From Enterobacter dykesii (GTDB taxonomy: Bacteria; Pseudomonadota; Gammaproteobacteria; Enterobacterales; Enterobacteriaceae): DNA of 64,000 nucleotides. Both the position numbers and the translations under genes were made by a program. Location of the stretch: NCBI RefSeq assembly GCF_008364625.2, contig NZ_CP126604.1, positions 1,612,001 through 1,676,000 of the forward strand, written 5' to 3'. Of the stretch, positions 17,006-30,380 are shown piece after piece; the stretch's first letter is position 1; each line of letters begins with the position of its first letter. The notes below the pieces were generated by a model that was not told where the DNA came from, ran no database searches, and saw nothing but the letters and a program-made list of their open reading frames with translations.

Positions 17006-17458
17006 ATGAAATTTATCAAAGTGGCAGCACTTGCAGCAATCGTAGTTTCTGGTAGTGCTATGGCGGGTTCTATCAATCAGGGTGGATGGGGTCATGGCCA
17101 TGGTCACGGTGGATACAGTGGCCCAAATTCAACGCTGAATATTTATCAGAACGGTGGCGGTAACTCCGCGGTTGCACTGCAGACTGACGCCAGAAATTCC
17201 GTTCTGAATATTAGCCAGACCGGTGGCTTTAACGGTGCTGACGTAGGTCAGGGTTCCGATGACAGTAAAATCAACCTGACCCAGAAAGGTTTTGGCAACA
17301 GTGCAACACTTGATCAGTGGAACAGTAAAAAATCTGTTATGAACGTTAGTCAGTCCGGCGGCTTTAACGGTGCCCTCGTAGACCAGACTGCTTCTAACTC
17401 TACTGTCAACGTTACCCAAATCGGCTTTGGTAACCACGCGACAGCTCATCAGTACTGA
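17006..17458 (+). CDS. csgA: Major curli subunit CsgA
   Basis: A 150-residue secreted amyloid protein. Signal peptide to about residue 20 (GSAMA), a Gly/His-rich N22-type region (GGWGHGHGHGGYSG), then five 22-23 residue repeats of the S-x5-Q-x-G-x2-N-x5-Q type from about residue 43 to the C-terminus HQY. It polymerises outside the cell on CsgB. SD GGGGG and a 41-base spacer follow csgB. A strong terminator lies between csgA and csgC. Confidence 0.97.
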   Translation: MKFIKVAALAAIVVSGSAMAGSINQGGWGHGHGHGGYSGPNSTLNIYQNGGGNSAVALQTDARNSVLNISQTGGFNGADVGQGSDDSKINLTQKGFGNSATLDQWNSKKSVMNVSQSGGFNGALVDQTASNSTVNVTQIGFGNHATAHQY

Positions 17459-17476
17459 TACTGAAATCTGTGCTAC

Positions 17477-17508
17477 AAAAAAACAGGGCTGATGCCCTGT
17501 TTTTTTTC
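17477..17508 (+). terminator. Terminator after csgA
   Basis: AAAAAACAGGG and CCCTGTTTTTTTT form a stem around CTGATG, 19 bases after the csgA stop codon. It would reduce transcription into csgC. Confidence 0.88.
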
Positions 17509-17519
17509 GGGAGTTCATC

Positions 17520-17852
17520 ATGAATACCTTAATTCTACTCGCCGCGCTTTCCAGCCAGATAACCTTCAAAACGTCGCAGCAGGAAAATATGACCACCATT
17601 ATCCCGCAGGTCACTCTGGCGCAGCCGTGTGATTGTCAGGTTCAGATTGTTTCTCTGCGAGAAGGGCAAGGGGGACAAAGTTCGTCCAGGCAGCAAAACA
17701 CACTTTTTATACCCGCTAATCAGACGATTGATTTGATGCGCCTGAGTTTAAATATAAGCGCGGGAGACACGGTAAAAATCGTTGTCACCGTTTCAGATGG
17801 AAAATCGCTTCATTTATCAAAACAGTGGTCGCCAGCGGGAAGTTCGATCTAA
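17520..17852 (+). CDS. csgC: Curli chaperone CsgC
   Basis: A 110-residue periplasmic protein with a short N-terminal hydrophobic segment (MNTLILLAALSS). A CxC pair in QPCDCQV (residues 37 and 39) matches CsgC of E. coli, which has an Ig-like beta fold and blocks CsgA aggregation in the periplasm. It lies after the csgA terminator, so it probably receives read-through transcription. Confidence 0.92.
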   Translation: MNTLILLAALSSQITFKTSQQENMTTIIPQVTLAQPCDCQVQIVSLREGQGGQSSSRQQNTLFIPANQTIDLMRLSLNISAGDTVKIVVTVSDGKSLHLSKQWSPAGSSI

Positions 17853-18016
17853 ATATTCATGAAATCAATGTATTGCGAATATGGCGGGTCTTCGCCGTTG
17901 AGCTATGCTGATATCACGGACCAGGTCGTTATGTTCCGTAACGTGAAACTTCGTTTGTCATAATAAATGAAGCGCGTTTACCCCTCATGGACGATTTTCA
18001 TTGAGGAGTACCTATA

Positions 18017-18337
18017 ATGAACAACTATTTTGCTCGACTCGTGGCAGGTCTGGGTCTGGTCGTTTCGGCTTTAAGTATCCCGGCTTATTCGGCCACGGTT
18101 GTTGACGGTGGCGTCATTCATTTTCGCGGTGCCATTGTTGCCGACCCCTGTGAAGTCGCCCCCCAGAAGCAACAGATTGCAATGTCATGTCCAGATAATA
18201 ACCGTATGCAAACGCGTATGATCAGCTATAAAGAGGCGCTTAACGGGAAAGTGAGCGACTCAAACCTGGCAACGCTCAATATGAAATACCTTAATCCTGA
18301 AAAAACGCTCGCGGTTGTCGAAATCCAGTATCGCTAG
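18017..18337 (+). CDS. ymdA: YmdA-position small pilin-like secreted protein
   Basis: A 106-residue protein with a signal peptide (to about residue 25, PAYSA). The mature N-terminus VDGGVIHFRGAIVADPCEV resembles chaperone-usher pilin N-termini. Cys45 and Cys58 could form the pilin disulfide, and the end VVEIQYR has the penultimate Tyr common in pilins. It is about half the size of a full pilin. Position between csgC and ymdB matches E. coli ymdA; the name rests mainly on position. SD GAGGAG is clear. Function is unknown. Confidence 0.75.
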   Translation: MNNYFARLVAGLGLVVSALSIPAYSATVVDGGVIHFRGAIVADPCEVAPQKQQIAMSCPDNNRMQTRMISYKEALNGKVSDSNLATLNMKYLNPEKTLAVVEIQYR

Positions 18338-18443
18338 TGCGCGTTCTCGCGCCCTGCGGTGAAAGAGGATTTTTTCTGATAGTTTTTTCTCCCGGTCTCC
18401 TCTGCGATACACTTAAGAAAATGGCGGGTTGCAGAGGGGCTTT

Positions 18444-18986
18444 ATGAAACCGCAAATTGAAATTATTCATGGCGATATTACGACAGTGCACGTCGACGTC
18501 ATCGTCAATGCGGCCAATCCATCCCTGATGGGGGGAGGCGGCGTGGATGGGGCTATCCATCGGGCTGCCGGACCGCAGCTGCTGGAAGCCTGTAAAACCG
18601 TGCGCCAACAGCAGGGCGAATGTCCTCCCGGTCACGCGGTGATTACGCTGGCGGGCAATCTGCCTGCGAGAGCGGTAATTCACGCCGTAGGGCCTGTCTG
18701 GCATGGCGGGGATCGGCACGAAGCGAGTATTCTGGAAGAGGCTTACCGGAACTGTCTGCGACTGGCCGCCGACAACGGTTATAAAACGATGGCGTTTCCG
18801 GCCATCAGCACCGGCGTGTATGGTTACCCTAAGGCCGCTGCCGCAACGATCGCCGTAGAAACGGTTTACCGCTATTTGTCGCTAAAACCGCTGCCAGAGA
18901 AGGTGATTTTTGTCTGTTTCGACGACGATACCACGCATCTTTATCAGCGGCTTCTTACCCAGCGCAGACAAGAGCTGGAGAGCTGA
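18444..18986 (+). CDS. ymdB: O-acetyl-ADP-ribose deacetylase YmdB (macrodomain)
   Basis: A 180-residue macrodomain protein. The ADP-ribose-binding motifs [23 protein letters not shown] (in two parts, about residues 20-42) and [13 protein letters not shown] (about 120) are intact. It deacetylates O-acetyl-ADP-ribose, and in E. coli it also inhibits RNase III. The ATG at 18444 is preceded by SD AGAGGGG; an upstream TTG at 18429 has none. clsC, which follows ymdB in E. coli, is absent: opgC follows directly. Confidence 0.95.
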   Translation: MKPQIEIIHGDITTVHVDVIVNAANPSLMGGGGVDGAIHRAAGPQLLEACKTVRQQQGECPPGHAVITLAGNLPARAVIHAVGPVWHGGDRHEASILEEAYRNCLRLAADNGYKTMAFPAISTGVYGYPKAAAATIAVETVYRYLSLKPLPEKVIFVCFDDDTTHLYQRLLTQRRQELES

Positions 18987-18992
18987 AGCAAA

Positions 18993-19015
18993 CGCGGCGC
19001 ATCGGGTGCGCCGCG
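18993..19015. terminator. Hairpin between convergent ymdB and opgC
   Basis: CGCGGCGCA and TGCGCCGCG form a perfect 9-bp stem around TCGGG. T tracts are weak, but the position between stop codons suggests a bidirectional terminator. Confidence 0.6.
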
Positions 19016-19019
19016 TGAT

Positions 19020-20159
19020 TTATGAGGCTTTTGCCTGCGGTTTTCCTGAAAAGAGGAAACGCAGGAGCGGGATCCGCAGATGGATTTCGTAGAGTACGAT
19101 TGCCACCCCTACAACAAACACCAGTCCGGTAAAGAAGCCCAGCGTGTTGGAGGCGATGTGCGGTGTGATGTAAGCCCCGAAGAAAAGCGTCAACGGATGA
19201 TGCACCAGGTAGATAAACAGTGACGCATTAACGAAGTAGGTCACGCGGCTCGACTTAAAGTTCAGCAAGCGGTGGCCCAGCGCGAATACCACGTTCACCA
19301 TCCACAGGCCCAGCAGCATAGTGATCACGCTTTCCGTTTCATACATCCAGGCGTCGCCGCTGCCGTAGCGCTGATTCAGCAGATAGGCCGCGAACGCGAG
19401 GCTTGCCCCCAGAGCGCACCACGGTGACGGGGTGACAAACAGCGATTTAAGCTTCGGATGAATAAAAGCCAGCGCGCCGATTAAAAAGAACGGAATGTAG
19501 AACAGGGACTGCATCACTACAAAATTAAATAACCCGTCGCTCAAAATCGGCGGATAGACGATGAGCAGCGTCCGTCGCACGGCGGCATAGGCAATCCCCA
19601 ACAGCAAGAAGAGCACTGACAGTTTGCCCATCGTAACGTTGGCGAAGAAGGTGTCGGCTTTTGTACTCAGATGATGGTGCAGTCGGCTGAAAATCAACAG
19701 GCTCACCGTTGTGAGCACCACCAGGACCAGCAGGAACCACAGGTGAGACACCAGCTCCCAGACCAGCGTATTGTACTTTTCATACAGCGACAGATTCGGC
19801 CAGTTCTCCGCCTTGCCCTTCACGTACTGCAACATAATGAACTGAGGCAGCGTCAGCAGGGGAATGGCGGTCAGCATGGGGATCCCCACGCGCTCTACGC
19901 GCACTTTCCACCAGCGTTTGAGCGGGTATCGCAGAAATAACATGTAGGAAAAATAGCCGGATATGACGAAGAACACCTGCATACGGAAGGCGTGAATAAA
20001 GTCATTAAACAGCGTCAGCCACCAGGAGGGCATCTGGCTATTCACATGCCAGGTGTGGCTGGAGTAAATCAATGAAATGTGAAAGGGGATCCCCAATAGC
20101 ATCAGCCAGGCCCTGATCGAGTCGAGGAAATATTCACGTTCTGTTAGTGTTGTGCTCAT
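19020..20159 (-). CDS. opgC: Periplasmic glucan succinyltransferase OpgC
   Basis: A 379-residue inner-membrane acyltransferase-3 family protein with about ten helices. Near the N-terminus is [20 protein letters not shown], whose His and neighbouring residues are typical of the acyl-transfer family. It adds succinyl groups to osmoregulated periplasmic glucans. It is divergent from opgGH, as in E. coli. Confidence 0.95.
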   Translation of the reverse strand: MSTTLTEREYFLDSIRAWLMLLGIPFHISLIYSSHTWHVNSQMPSWWLTLFNDFIHAFRMQVFFVISGYFSYMLFLRYPLKRWWKVRVERVGIPMLTAIPLLTLPQFIMLQYVKGKAENWPNLSLYEKYNTLVWELVSHLWFLLVLVVLTTVSLLIFSRLHHHLSTKADTFFANVTMGKLSVLFLLLGIAYAAVRRTLLIVYPPILSDGLFNFVVMQSLFYIPFFLIGALAFIHPKLKSLFVTPSPWCALGASLAFAAYLLNQRYGSGDAWMYETESVITMLLGLWMVNVVFALGHRLLNFKSSRVTYFVNASLFIYLVHHPLTLFFGAYITPHIASNTLGFFTGLVFVVGVAIVLYEIHLRIPLLRFLFSGKPQAKAS

Positions 20160-20353
20160 ATAACGTTGTGCATTCTCAGACTTTTCGTCTTATCCCTAAG
20201 ACTCATAATGGTTACATTCGAAGCCAACCCTACACCAAGACCGACACCCTGTCTCCAGGATAAGCACGCAAAGTGAATAGCGGGTTCTTTCATTTGCTTA
20301 TTCCATGAGCCAGCAGCTGAACAAAGCAGTGATAATGTTGTCGGATTGCCTGA

Positions 20354-24488
<4,135 letters not shown>

Positions 24489-24506
24489 GCCTTCTCCGTA
24501 ATAAAC

Positions 24507-24537
24507 AAAATACCGGCTGTGAGGCCGGTATTTTTTT
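24507..24537 (+). terminator. Terminator of opgGH
   Basis: TACCGGC and GCCGGTA pair around TGTGAG, preceded by A residues and followed by seven T residues. Confidence 0.9.
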
Positions 24538-24548
24538 AGAGGTTAGAG

Positions 24549-24776
24549 ATGAGAATCATCATCATCATCATGATGGCATGCCTGCTCAGCGGCTGCGGCA
24601 GTATCATCAGTCGCACCATTCCAGGGCAAGGCCACGGAAATCAGTATTACCCGGGCGTGAAATGGGATCTCCGTGATTCCGCGTGGCGCTACCTGACCGT
24701 GCTCGATCTGCCGTTTTCGCTGATTTTCGACACGCTGTTGCTGCCGATCGATGCCAGCCACGGCCCTTACGAATAG
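24549..24776 (+). CDS. yceK: Small lipoprotein YceK
   Basis: A 75-residue lipoprotein with an isoleucine-rich signal peptide and lipobox LSGC (Cys16). The rest (GQYYPGVKWD-type sequence NQYYPGVKWDLRDS and LPFSLIFDTLLLPID) is the DUF1375 pattern. Function is unknown. Position after opgH and the length match E. coli YceK. It converges on msyB. Confidence 0.92.
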   Translation: MRIIIIIMMACLLSGCGSIISRTIPGQGHGNQYYPGVKWDLRDSAWRYLTVLDLPFSLIFDTLLLPIDASHGPYE

Positions 24777-24782
24777 CGTAAA

Positions 24783-25157
24783 TTAACGCTCGTCCCACTC
24801 ATCGGCTGCGGTTTGACCTTCTTCCGTATCCAGCGGCGGCTCGAGCTGAAACTCACCCTCATCCCACTCGTGCAGGGTGTTCTCTTCCAGCCATTCCTGC
24901 CGAAGTTCTATTTCGTCATAGTCGCCATCAAAGACGGCCTGCGCACCTTCACCACTTAATATCGGCAAACATTCCCCTTCTTCACCTTCATCGGCAAAGA
25001 ATTCGGCCTGCCACATAATATCCCCATCCTGCAGAACGTATTTTTGGATATTAAGCTGTTGCACGTCAGCATCTTCTTCTTCAACGCCGGGGTTGTCGGC
25101 GAGGAACTCTTCACGAGCGGCATCAATAGCTTCTTCCAGCGTGGCGTACATGGTCAT
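24783..25157 (-). CDS. msyB: Acidic protein MsyB
   Basis: A 124-residue cytoplasmic protein very rich in Glu and Asp (for example NPGVEEEDADVQ and DEGEEGE), with no signal peptide or membrane segment. It has the same length as E. coli MsyB, a multicopy suppressor of secY and secA defects whose direct function is unclear. SD GGGAGAC lies upstream on the minus strand. Confidence 0.93.
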   Translation of the reverse strand: MTMYATLEEAIDAAREEFLADNPGVEEEDADVQQLNIQKYVLQDGDIMWQAEFFADEGEEGECLPILSGEGAQAVFDGDYDEIELRQEWLEENTLHEWDEGEFQLEPPLDTEEGQTAADEWDER

Positions 25158-25254
25158 TGGTGTCTCCCTGTTTTCCAGAAGGTTTCAGGGAAAGAATAGC
25201 TGAATATAAGATTCTGCAAGTATGAATGCGAAAATAAGCTGTCAGGCGTTCGTC

Positions 25255-26472
25255 TTATTCCGTCACGGGCCGCAGCGCGCGGGATAAACTGAACCATGAA
25301 TAAATGGCATTGAACAACACGACGCCCGCCGTCACGATAAAGACGGCGCGAAAACCGAAGCTGGCGGAGATCCCGGCCCCGAGCAGCGGTCCGGTGACGT
25401 TACCGATATCGCGGAATGACTGGTTATAGCTGAAAATACGCCCGGCAATCTGGTTCGTGGAGTTGTAAACCAGCAGGGTCTGTACGGCGGGCAGCAACGC
25501 GCCGTCGGCGGCACCCAGCAAAAAGCGAAGTAAGCCCAGCTGCCACGGAGACTGCACCATCGACATCGGGATAAGCAGCAGGACGGAGATCGCCAGCGCG
25601 CAGATCAGGATTTTCTCGGGACCCACCCGGTCCCCCAGTTTACCAAGCCTCGGGGCGCTCAGCAGCGCCGCCACGCCGGGTACGGAGGCAATCAGCCCGC
25701 TGATGAACGCAATACTGCTGACGTTACCTGCCAGGTCGCGAACGTACAGCGTCAGAATAGGGGCAATCGACCCGGTAGCCACCTGGATAATCATTGTCGT
25801 CACGAACAGGCTCAGCACCAGTCTGGGATTTTTGAGCGAGGTCAGCACCTCCCTGGCGTGGAGCATCTCTTTTTTGGCGACAGGCGTGAAGTTTTCCCGG
25901 ATACAGACCAGGGTGACGATAAAGCACAGGAACAACACGCTGGCGGTGATAAAGAACACCGGGCGTAGGCCGTAGTTATCCGCCAGTAATCCCCCGGCCA
26001 GCGGTCCCAGCAGAGCACCGCTCACGCCGCCGGTAGAGAGCGTCCCGAGCGCCCAGCCGCTCTTATGGCGGGGAATTTGCGTGGCAATCAGCGCATTCGC
26101 GTTGGGAATGAATCCCCCCAGCAGGCCCAGCAGCGCGCGCAGGATCAGAAACTGCCAGACGTTCTGCGCCACGCCCATCAGCGCCATGATAATGGCCATC
26201 CCCAGCGCCGAACGCAGCAGCATGATTTTACGTCCCTTGCGGTCGGCAAGGCCGCCCCAGAAGGGCGAGGCCATCGCGGAAAAGAGAAACGTGATGCTGA
26301 ATACCAGACCGGACCACATATTGAGCGCGCTGTGGCCCGTCACGCCAAGCTGTTCGACGTAGAGCGGCAGGAAGGGCATGACCAGGCTAAACGCAGCGCC
26401 AGTGAGAAAACAGCCAAGCCACGCAACCGTGAGGTTACGCTTCCAGTTTATGGGGGCATCTGAGGGTGACAT
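25255..26472 (-). CDS. mdtG: MFS multidrug efflux protein MdtG
   Basis: A 405-residue major facilitator protein with 12 helices. The motif-A loop [16 protein letters not shown] is between helices 2 and 3, and an antiporter motif C region [14 protein letters not shown] lies in helix 5. The E. coli homologue confers fosfomycin and deoxycholate tolerance and belongs to the Mar/Sox regulon. The ATG at 26472 starts [13 protein letters not shown] like E. coli and has GGA 7 bases upstream; an ATG at 26484 is also in frame. An AGGTGC/GCACCT inverted repeat at 26489-26503 lies just upstream. Confidence 0.93.
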   Translation of the reverse strand: MSPSDAPINWKRNLTVAWLGCFLTGAAFSLVMPFLPLYVEQLGVTGHSALNMWSGLVFSITFLFSAMASPFWGGLADRKGRKIMLLRSALGMAIIMALMGVAQNVWQFLILRALLGLLGGFIPNANALIATQIPRHKSGWALGTLSTGGVSGALLGPLAGGLLADNYGLRPVFFITASVLFLCFIVTLVCIRENFTPVAKKEMLHAREVLTSLKNPRLVLSLFVTTMIIQVATGSIAPILTLYVRDLAGNVSSIAFISGLIASVPGVAALLSAPRLGKLGDRVGPEKILICALAISVLLLIPMSMVQSPWQLGLLRFLLGAADGALLPAVQTLLVYNSTNQIAGRIFSYNQSFRDIGNVTGPLLGAGISASFGFRAVFIVTAGVVLFNAIYSWFSLSRALRPVTE

Positions 26473-26585
26473 AACTATCCGCATAATGAGGTGCAGAGCA
26501 CCTGAAGCATAAAGTAATAAGCCTGCTAATTATGCGCCTGGGTTATGATTGCCGCAATGACGAGGAGCTTTTAAAGCTAAAACGG

Positions 26586-26608
26586 CATGCGGCCCTGAGG
26601 ACCGCATG
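26586..26608 (-). terminator. Hairpin after lpxL
   Basis: CATGCGGTC and GGCCGCATG pair (one G-T) around CTCAG on the minus strand, 4 bases after the lpxL stop codon; GTTTTAG follows. Confidence 0.65.
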
Positions 26609-26612
26609 AGGA

Positions 26613-27539
26613 TTAATAGCGGGACGGCGTGCCTTGTGGCCGCGTTTTAAAACGGCGGTGCAGCCACATATACTGCTCGGGCGCCAGCATGATGCACTTC
26701 TCCACAACGCTGTTCATCCAGCGCGCGGTGGTTTCCGCATCGTCAAGCGGTGGCGCAAGCTCCGGTTCCAGCATCATTAGCTCGTAGCCTGAACCATCCT
26801 GCTTACGGCGAGGGACGAAAGGCACGATGGCGGCTTTAGACATCCGCGCCAGCATCCAGGTACCGGTCGTTGTGGCGGCCTCTTCAACGGCGAAGAAGGG
26901 AACAAATACGCTGGCCTGCGGGCCATAGTCGTGGTCGGGGGCGTACCAGACCACTTCACCGGATTTCAGCGCGCGGATCATCCCCTTCAGATCCTTACGG
27001 TCGATCATGCTTTTGTTGGAACGCATGCGGCCGTTGGTCTGGATTAAATCAATGACCGGGTTATCGTTAGGACGATAAACGCCAATGCCCGGCGCCTGCA
27101 TGCCGAACATGCGTGCCCCGATTTCCAGCGTCAGGAAATGGACGCCAATCAGCAAAACGCCCGTCTGGTTGGCCTGAAGCGTATGCACAGGCTCCATGCC
27201 GGTTCCCGTTACCTCGCTCCAGCGGGCCATGCGTTTGTCCGGCCAGAACCACGCCATGCCGGTCTCCATGAGCCCCATCCCGACGGATTCGAAATTCTTC
27301 GCGACCATATCGTGACGCTCTGACTCGCTCATCTGCGGAAAACAGAGCTCAAGATTGCGGTACGCGATTCTGGCGCGACGCTTCATAAACAGCTGTGCGA
27401 AACGGCCCAGAAATTTACCCAACCGAAAAATAACAGGGTAGGGAAGCTGTACCAGAAGCCATAAAAAGCCGATGCCAAGCCAGGTCAACCAATAGCGGGG
27501 ATGCAAAAGGGCGGCAGTAAATTTTGGTAACTGGGTCAT
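26613..27539 (-). CDS. lpxL: Lipid A lauroyltransferase LpxL
   Basis: A 308-residue inner-membrane acyltransferase with one N-terminal hydrophobic segment (about 15-40). The catalytic HX4E motif HFLTLE is at residues 134-139. It transfers laurate from acyl-ACP to Kdo2-lipid IVA, the first late acylation of lipid A. Length is 2 residues over the E. coli enzyme. It is divergent from trhO. Confidence 0.96.
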   Translation of the reverse strand: MTQLPKFTAALLHPRYWLTWLGIGFLWLLVQLPYPVIFRLGKFLGRFAQLFMKRRARIAYRNLELCFPQMSESERHDMVAKNFESVGMGLMETGMAWFWPDKRMARWSEVTGTGMEPVHTLQANQTGVLLIGVHFLTLEIGARMFGMQAPGIGVYRPNDNPVIDLIQTNGRMRSNKSMIDRKDLKGMIRALKSGEVVWYAPDHDYGPQASVFVPFFAVEEAATTTGTWMLARMSKAAIVPFVPRRKQDGSGYELMMLEPELAPPLDDAETTARWMNSVVEKCIMLAPEQYMWLHRRFKTRPQGTPSRY

Positions 27540-27760
27540 GTCTTTCCTGTGTTCAAACGTCCTGTTTTGCTAGTGTCTCATTTTTTGAGACATAGCCAAA
27601 ATATCTGCTTTCGAAGCGTACACGAATACAGCAATTGTTAAGCCTGATTAATCAGGGTGTGTGAAATGTAGCGTAAATTGTGGGGATGTAAATTGGTTTT
27701 GTTTGCTATATGATGCCGACCGATTTTTCATTCTCTCTAACGATCCCAGGACTGTACACC

Positions 27761-28810
27761 ATGCCAGTGTTACACAACCGCGTGTCGAATGAGATGTTGA
27801 AAGCGCGTATGTTGGCTGAAACCGAACCGCGCACAACCATCTCTTTCTATAAATACTTCACGATCGACGATCCGCAGGCGACCCGCGATGCGCTTTATCA
27901 GGCGTTCACGGCGCTGAACGTCTTCGGACGCGTCTACCTTGCCCGTGAAGGCATCAACGCGCAGATTAGCGTACCGGAAAGTAAAGTCAGCGCCTTCCGT
28001 GACGTACTTTATCAATTTGACCCTGCCCTTAACGGCTTGCGCCTGAACATTGCCCTGGATGATGACGGGAAATCCTTCTGGGTGCTGCGCATGAAGGTGC
28101 GTGAACGCATCGTGGCGGACGGTATCGACGATCCCGAGTTTAACGCGGCGGATGTCGGTGAATATCTCAAGGCTGCGGAAGTGAATGCGATGCTGGACGA
28201 TCCGGATGCCGTGTTCATTGATATGCGTAACCACTATGAGTACGAAGTGGGGCATTTTGAGAACGCGATGGAAATCCCGGCCGATACCTTCCGCGAGCAG
28301 CTGCCCAAAGCGGTTGAGATGATGCAGGAACATAAAGATAAAAAGATCGTTATGTACTGCACCGGCGGTATCCGCTGTGAGAAAGCCAGCGCGTGGATGA
28401 AGCACAACGGCTTTAATAAGGTCTGGCATATTGAAGGCGGCATTATCGAGTACGCCCGCCGCGCCCGTGAGCAGGGTTTACCGGTACGCTTTATCGGGAA
28501 AAACTTTGTCTTTGACGAGCGGATGGGTGAGCGTATCTCGGAAGACGTTATTGCCCAGTGCCACCAGTGCGGCGCACCGTGTGATACCCACACCAACTGC
28601 AAAAACGACGGGTGTCATCTGCTATTTATTCAGTGCCCGGCCTGTGCCGAGAAGTTTAACGGCTGCTGTAGCGAACTGTGCAGCGAAGAGAGCATCCTGC
28701 CGGAAGAAGAGCAGCGTCGCCGTCGCGCAGGACGTGAAAACGGCAACAAGATTTTTAATAAATCACGCGGCCGTCTGAACACCAAACTGGGTATCCCTGA
28801 TCCGGAATGA
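27761..28810 (+). CDS. trhO: tRNA uridine(34) hydroxylase TrhO
   Basis: A 349-residue protein starting [15 protein letters not shown]. An N-terminal ferredoxin-like domain (about 20-120) is followed by a rhodanese domain (about 145-240) with the active-site Cys in [14 protein letters not shown] Cys-rich segment ([20 protein letters not shown], then QCPAC and CCSELC) follows. It uses O2 for 5-hydroxyuridine formation at tRNA position 34. Formerly YceA. The in-frame extension to 27710 lacks homology. Confidence 0.95.
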   Translation: MPVLHNRVSNEMLKARMLAETEPRTTISFYKYFTIDDPQATRDALYQAFTALNVFGRVYLAREGINAQISVPESKVSAFRDVLYQFDPALNGLRLNIALDDDGKSFWVLRMKVRERIVADGIDDPEFNAADVGEYLKAAEVNAMLDDPDAVFIDMRNHYEYEVGHFENAMEIPADTFREQLPKAVEMMQEHKDKKIVMYCTGGIRCEKASAWMKHNGFNKVWHIEGGIIEYARRAREQGLPVRFIGKNFVFDERMGERISEDVIAQCHQCGAPCDTHTNCKNDGCHLLFIQCPACAEKFNGCCSELCSEESILPEEEQRRRRAGRENGNKIFNKSRGRLNTKLGIPDPE

Positions 28811-28816
28811 TAATAA

Positions 28817-28845
28817 CGCCCGGCACGGCGAAAGCCTGCCGGGCG
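28817..28845. terminator. REP-like hairpin between convergent trhO and yceI
   Basis: CGCCCGGCA and TGCCGGGCG form a perfect 9-bp stem around CGGCGAAAGCC. It probably acts as a bidirectional terminator; the composition is also like dispersed enterobacterial palindromes. Confidence 0.65.
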
Positions 28846-28851
28846 AATCTA

Positions 28852-29430
28852 TTATGATTTCTGCTGTATACCTTCAACGGATATAATCAGCTCAACGTCC
28901 TGAGACGCCGGGCCTAAATCCGTTGTGATATTAAAATCTTTCAGGTGAATTTTACCCACCGCTTCAAAACCTGCGCGTTTACCGCCCCACGGATCGTCAC
29001 CCTGACCCAGTAATTTAGCATCAAGCGTGACCGGTTTGGTTACGCCATTAAGCGTCAGATTGCCGGTAATATTTAGCTTATCACCGTCTTTCTTCACCTC
29101 AGTTGAAGTGAAGGTCGCCTGCGGGAATTTCGCGACGTTGAGGAACTCCCCACTGCGCAGGTGTTTATCGCGCTCTGCGTGGTTCGTGTCGACGCTGTTC
29201 GTATTAATCGTCACATTGACTTTATCGGCCGCGGGATTTTTTTCGTCAAAGGTGAACGAGCCGTCAAAATCCTTAAAGGTGCCGTACAGCCAGCTATATC
29301 CCAGGTGCTGAATACGGAAATTGACGAAAGCGTGCTGACCTTCTTTATCAATTTTATAATCAGCCGCCACGGCGGAACCGGTGGTGAATAACAGAGAACC
29401 CAGGGCGATACCCAGCAGGTGTTTTTTCAT
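28852..29430 (-). CDS. yceI: Periplasmic lipocalin-like protein YceI
   Basis: A 192-residue secreted protein. Signal peptide [22 protein letters not shown], cleaved before ADYKID. The mature part is the YceI family lipid-binding beta-barrel ([43 protein letters not shown]). It probably binds a polyprenyl lipid, by analogy with family structures. In E. coli it is induced by high pH. The in-frame extension upstream of this ATG lacks support. It starts 1 base after yceJ ends. Confidence 0.95.
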   Translation of the reverse strand: MKKHLLGIALGSLLFTTGSAVAADYKIDKEGQHAFVNFRIQHLGYSWLYGTFKDFDGSFTFDEKNPAADKVNVTINTNSVDTNHAERDKHLRSGEFLNVAKFPQATFTSTEVKKDGDKLNITGNLTLNGVTKPVTLDAKLLGQGDDPWGGKRAGFEAVGKIHLKDFNITTDLGPASQDVELIISVEGIQQKS

Positions 29431-29431
29431 T

Positions 29432-29998
29432 TTATGCTCCAGAGTCAACTGACGAGCGGCCAAGCATGCGCTTTAGCGTATCGTCTTTATCAATAAAATG
29501 GTGTTTGAGGGCGGCAAGCCCGTGCAGCACGGACAGGATCACCACGCTCCAGGCAAGCCAGAGGTGAATGACGCCCGCCGTGTCGGCCTGCGCCCCGGCA
29601 TCGCTAAATGTTGCCGGAACCTCGAACAGGCCAAAGACGTTAATCGGCTTACCGTCAGCCGTCGAAATGAGATAGCCGCTAATCAGGATGCCAAACAGCA
29701 GTGCATAGAGGGCAATATGCGCGGCGACTGCACTGACGCGGGTAAATTTGCTGTGGGTCTTTGGCGCGGCGGGCGGCGGGGAAATATGTCGCCAGATCAC
29801 GCGGAAGACCAGCCCCAACATCAGGAGAACGCCAATGCTTTTATGTAACTCCGGTGCCTGGTGATACCAGCCGTCATAATAGCTGAGCGTGACCATCCAG
29901 AGGCCAAGGCCAAACATACCGTAGACGGCAAGAGCAAATATCCAGTGCAAACCTATGGATATTATTCCGTAGCGCCGGGAGGAGTTACGCAGTTGCAT
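29432..29998 (-). CDS. yceJ: Cytochrome b561-like protein YceJ
   Basis: A 188-residue membrane protein of the cytochrome b561 family with four helices. Candidate haem-ligand His residues lie in SIGLHWIFA (helix 1), PELHKSIG (helix 2), VIHLWLAW and [12 protein letters not shown] (helices 3-4). It is probably an electron carrier for quinones or superoxide, like YodB/CybB. The ATG at 29998 gives the E. coli length; upstream in-frame ATG (30010) and TTG (30016) exist. It forms an operon with yceI. Confidence 0.93.
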   Translation of the reverse strand: MQLRNSSRRYGIISIGLHWIFALAVYGMFGLGLWMVTLSYYDGWYHQAPELHKSIGVLLMLGLVFRVIWRHISPPPAAPKTHSKFTRVSAVAAHIALYALLFGILISGYLISTADGKPINVFGLFEVPATFSDAGAQADTAGVIHLWLAWSVVILSVLHGLAALKHHFIDKDDTLKRMLGRSSVDSGA

Positions 29999-30206
29999 CA
30001 GAATGTCCATTTTCAAATTAACCGAAGGGTAAAAATGAACGGGAAGATGTGATATTGCAACTGAAATAATTGTCTATTGATTTTTATTTTATTTATTTCA
30101 GCGCTTTTGAACAGGATTGATAAAGGTAATTCAATGTCTTCGTGCAAGATGGAGTTGAGAGTTTCAGTAAAGCTAAATAAATGTCAATTATTGTCAATCG
30201 GGGCTT

Positions 30207-30320
30207 TCAATAAAATACAATGTAAATAAAATCAATAATGGCCAGCAGCGCCCACAGTAAGATATAGAGCATAAAATGCTCGCGAATATTATTCATCAGA
30301 AAGCTAACGATCCTGCGCAT
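30207..30320 (-). CDS. yceO: Membrane microprotein YceO (DUF2770)
   Basis: A 37-residue open frame starting ATG at 30320 and ending TGA. The predicted peptide begins MRRIVSFLMNNIREHFMLYI, continues with one hydrophobic helix (LLWALLAIIDFIYIVFY), and has basic residues at the N-terminus. It resembles E. coli YceO, which lies at the same place between yceJ and solA. Function is unknown. No strong SD is seen, so translation is unproven; E. coli YceO is annotated with a few extra N-terminal residues. Confidence 0.75.
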   Translation of the reverse strand: MRRIVSFLMNNIREHFMLYILLWALLAIIDFIYIVFY

Positions 30321-30380
30321 AATGACCCGTAATGCAGTGTGAGTGAAATGGGCTCCGGTACCTCCGGAGCCCGTGGCGGA

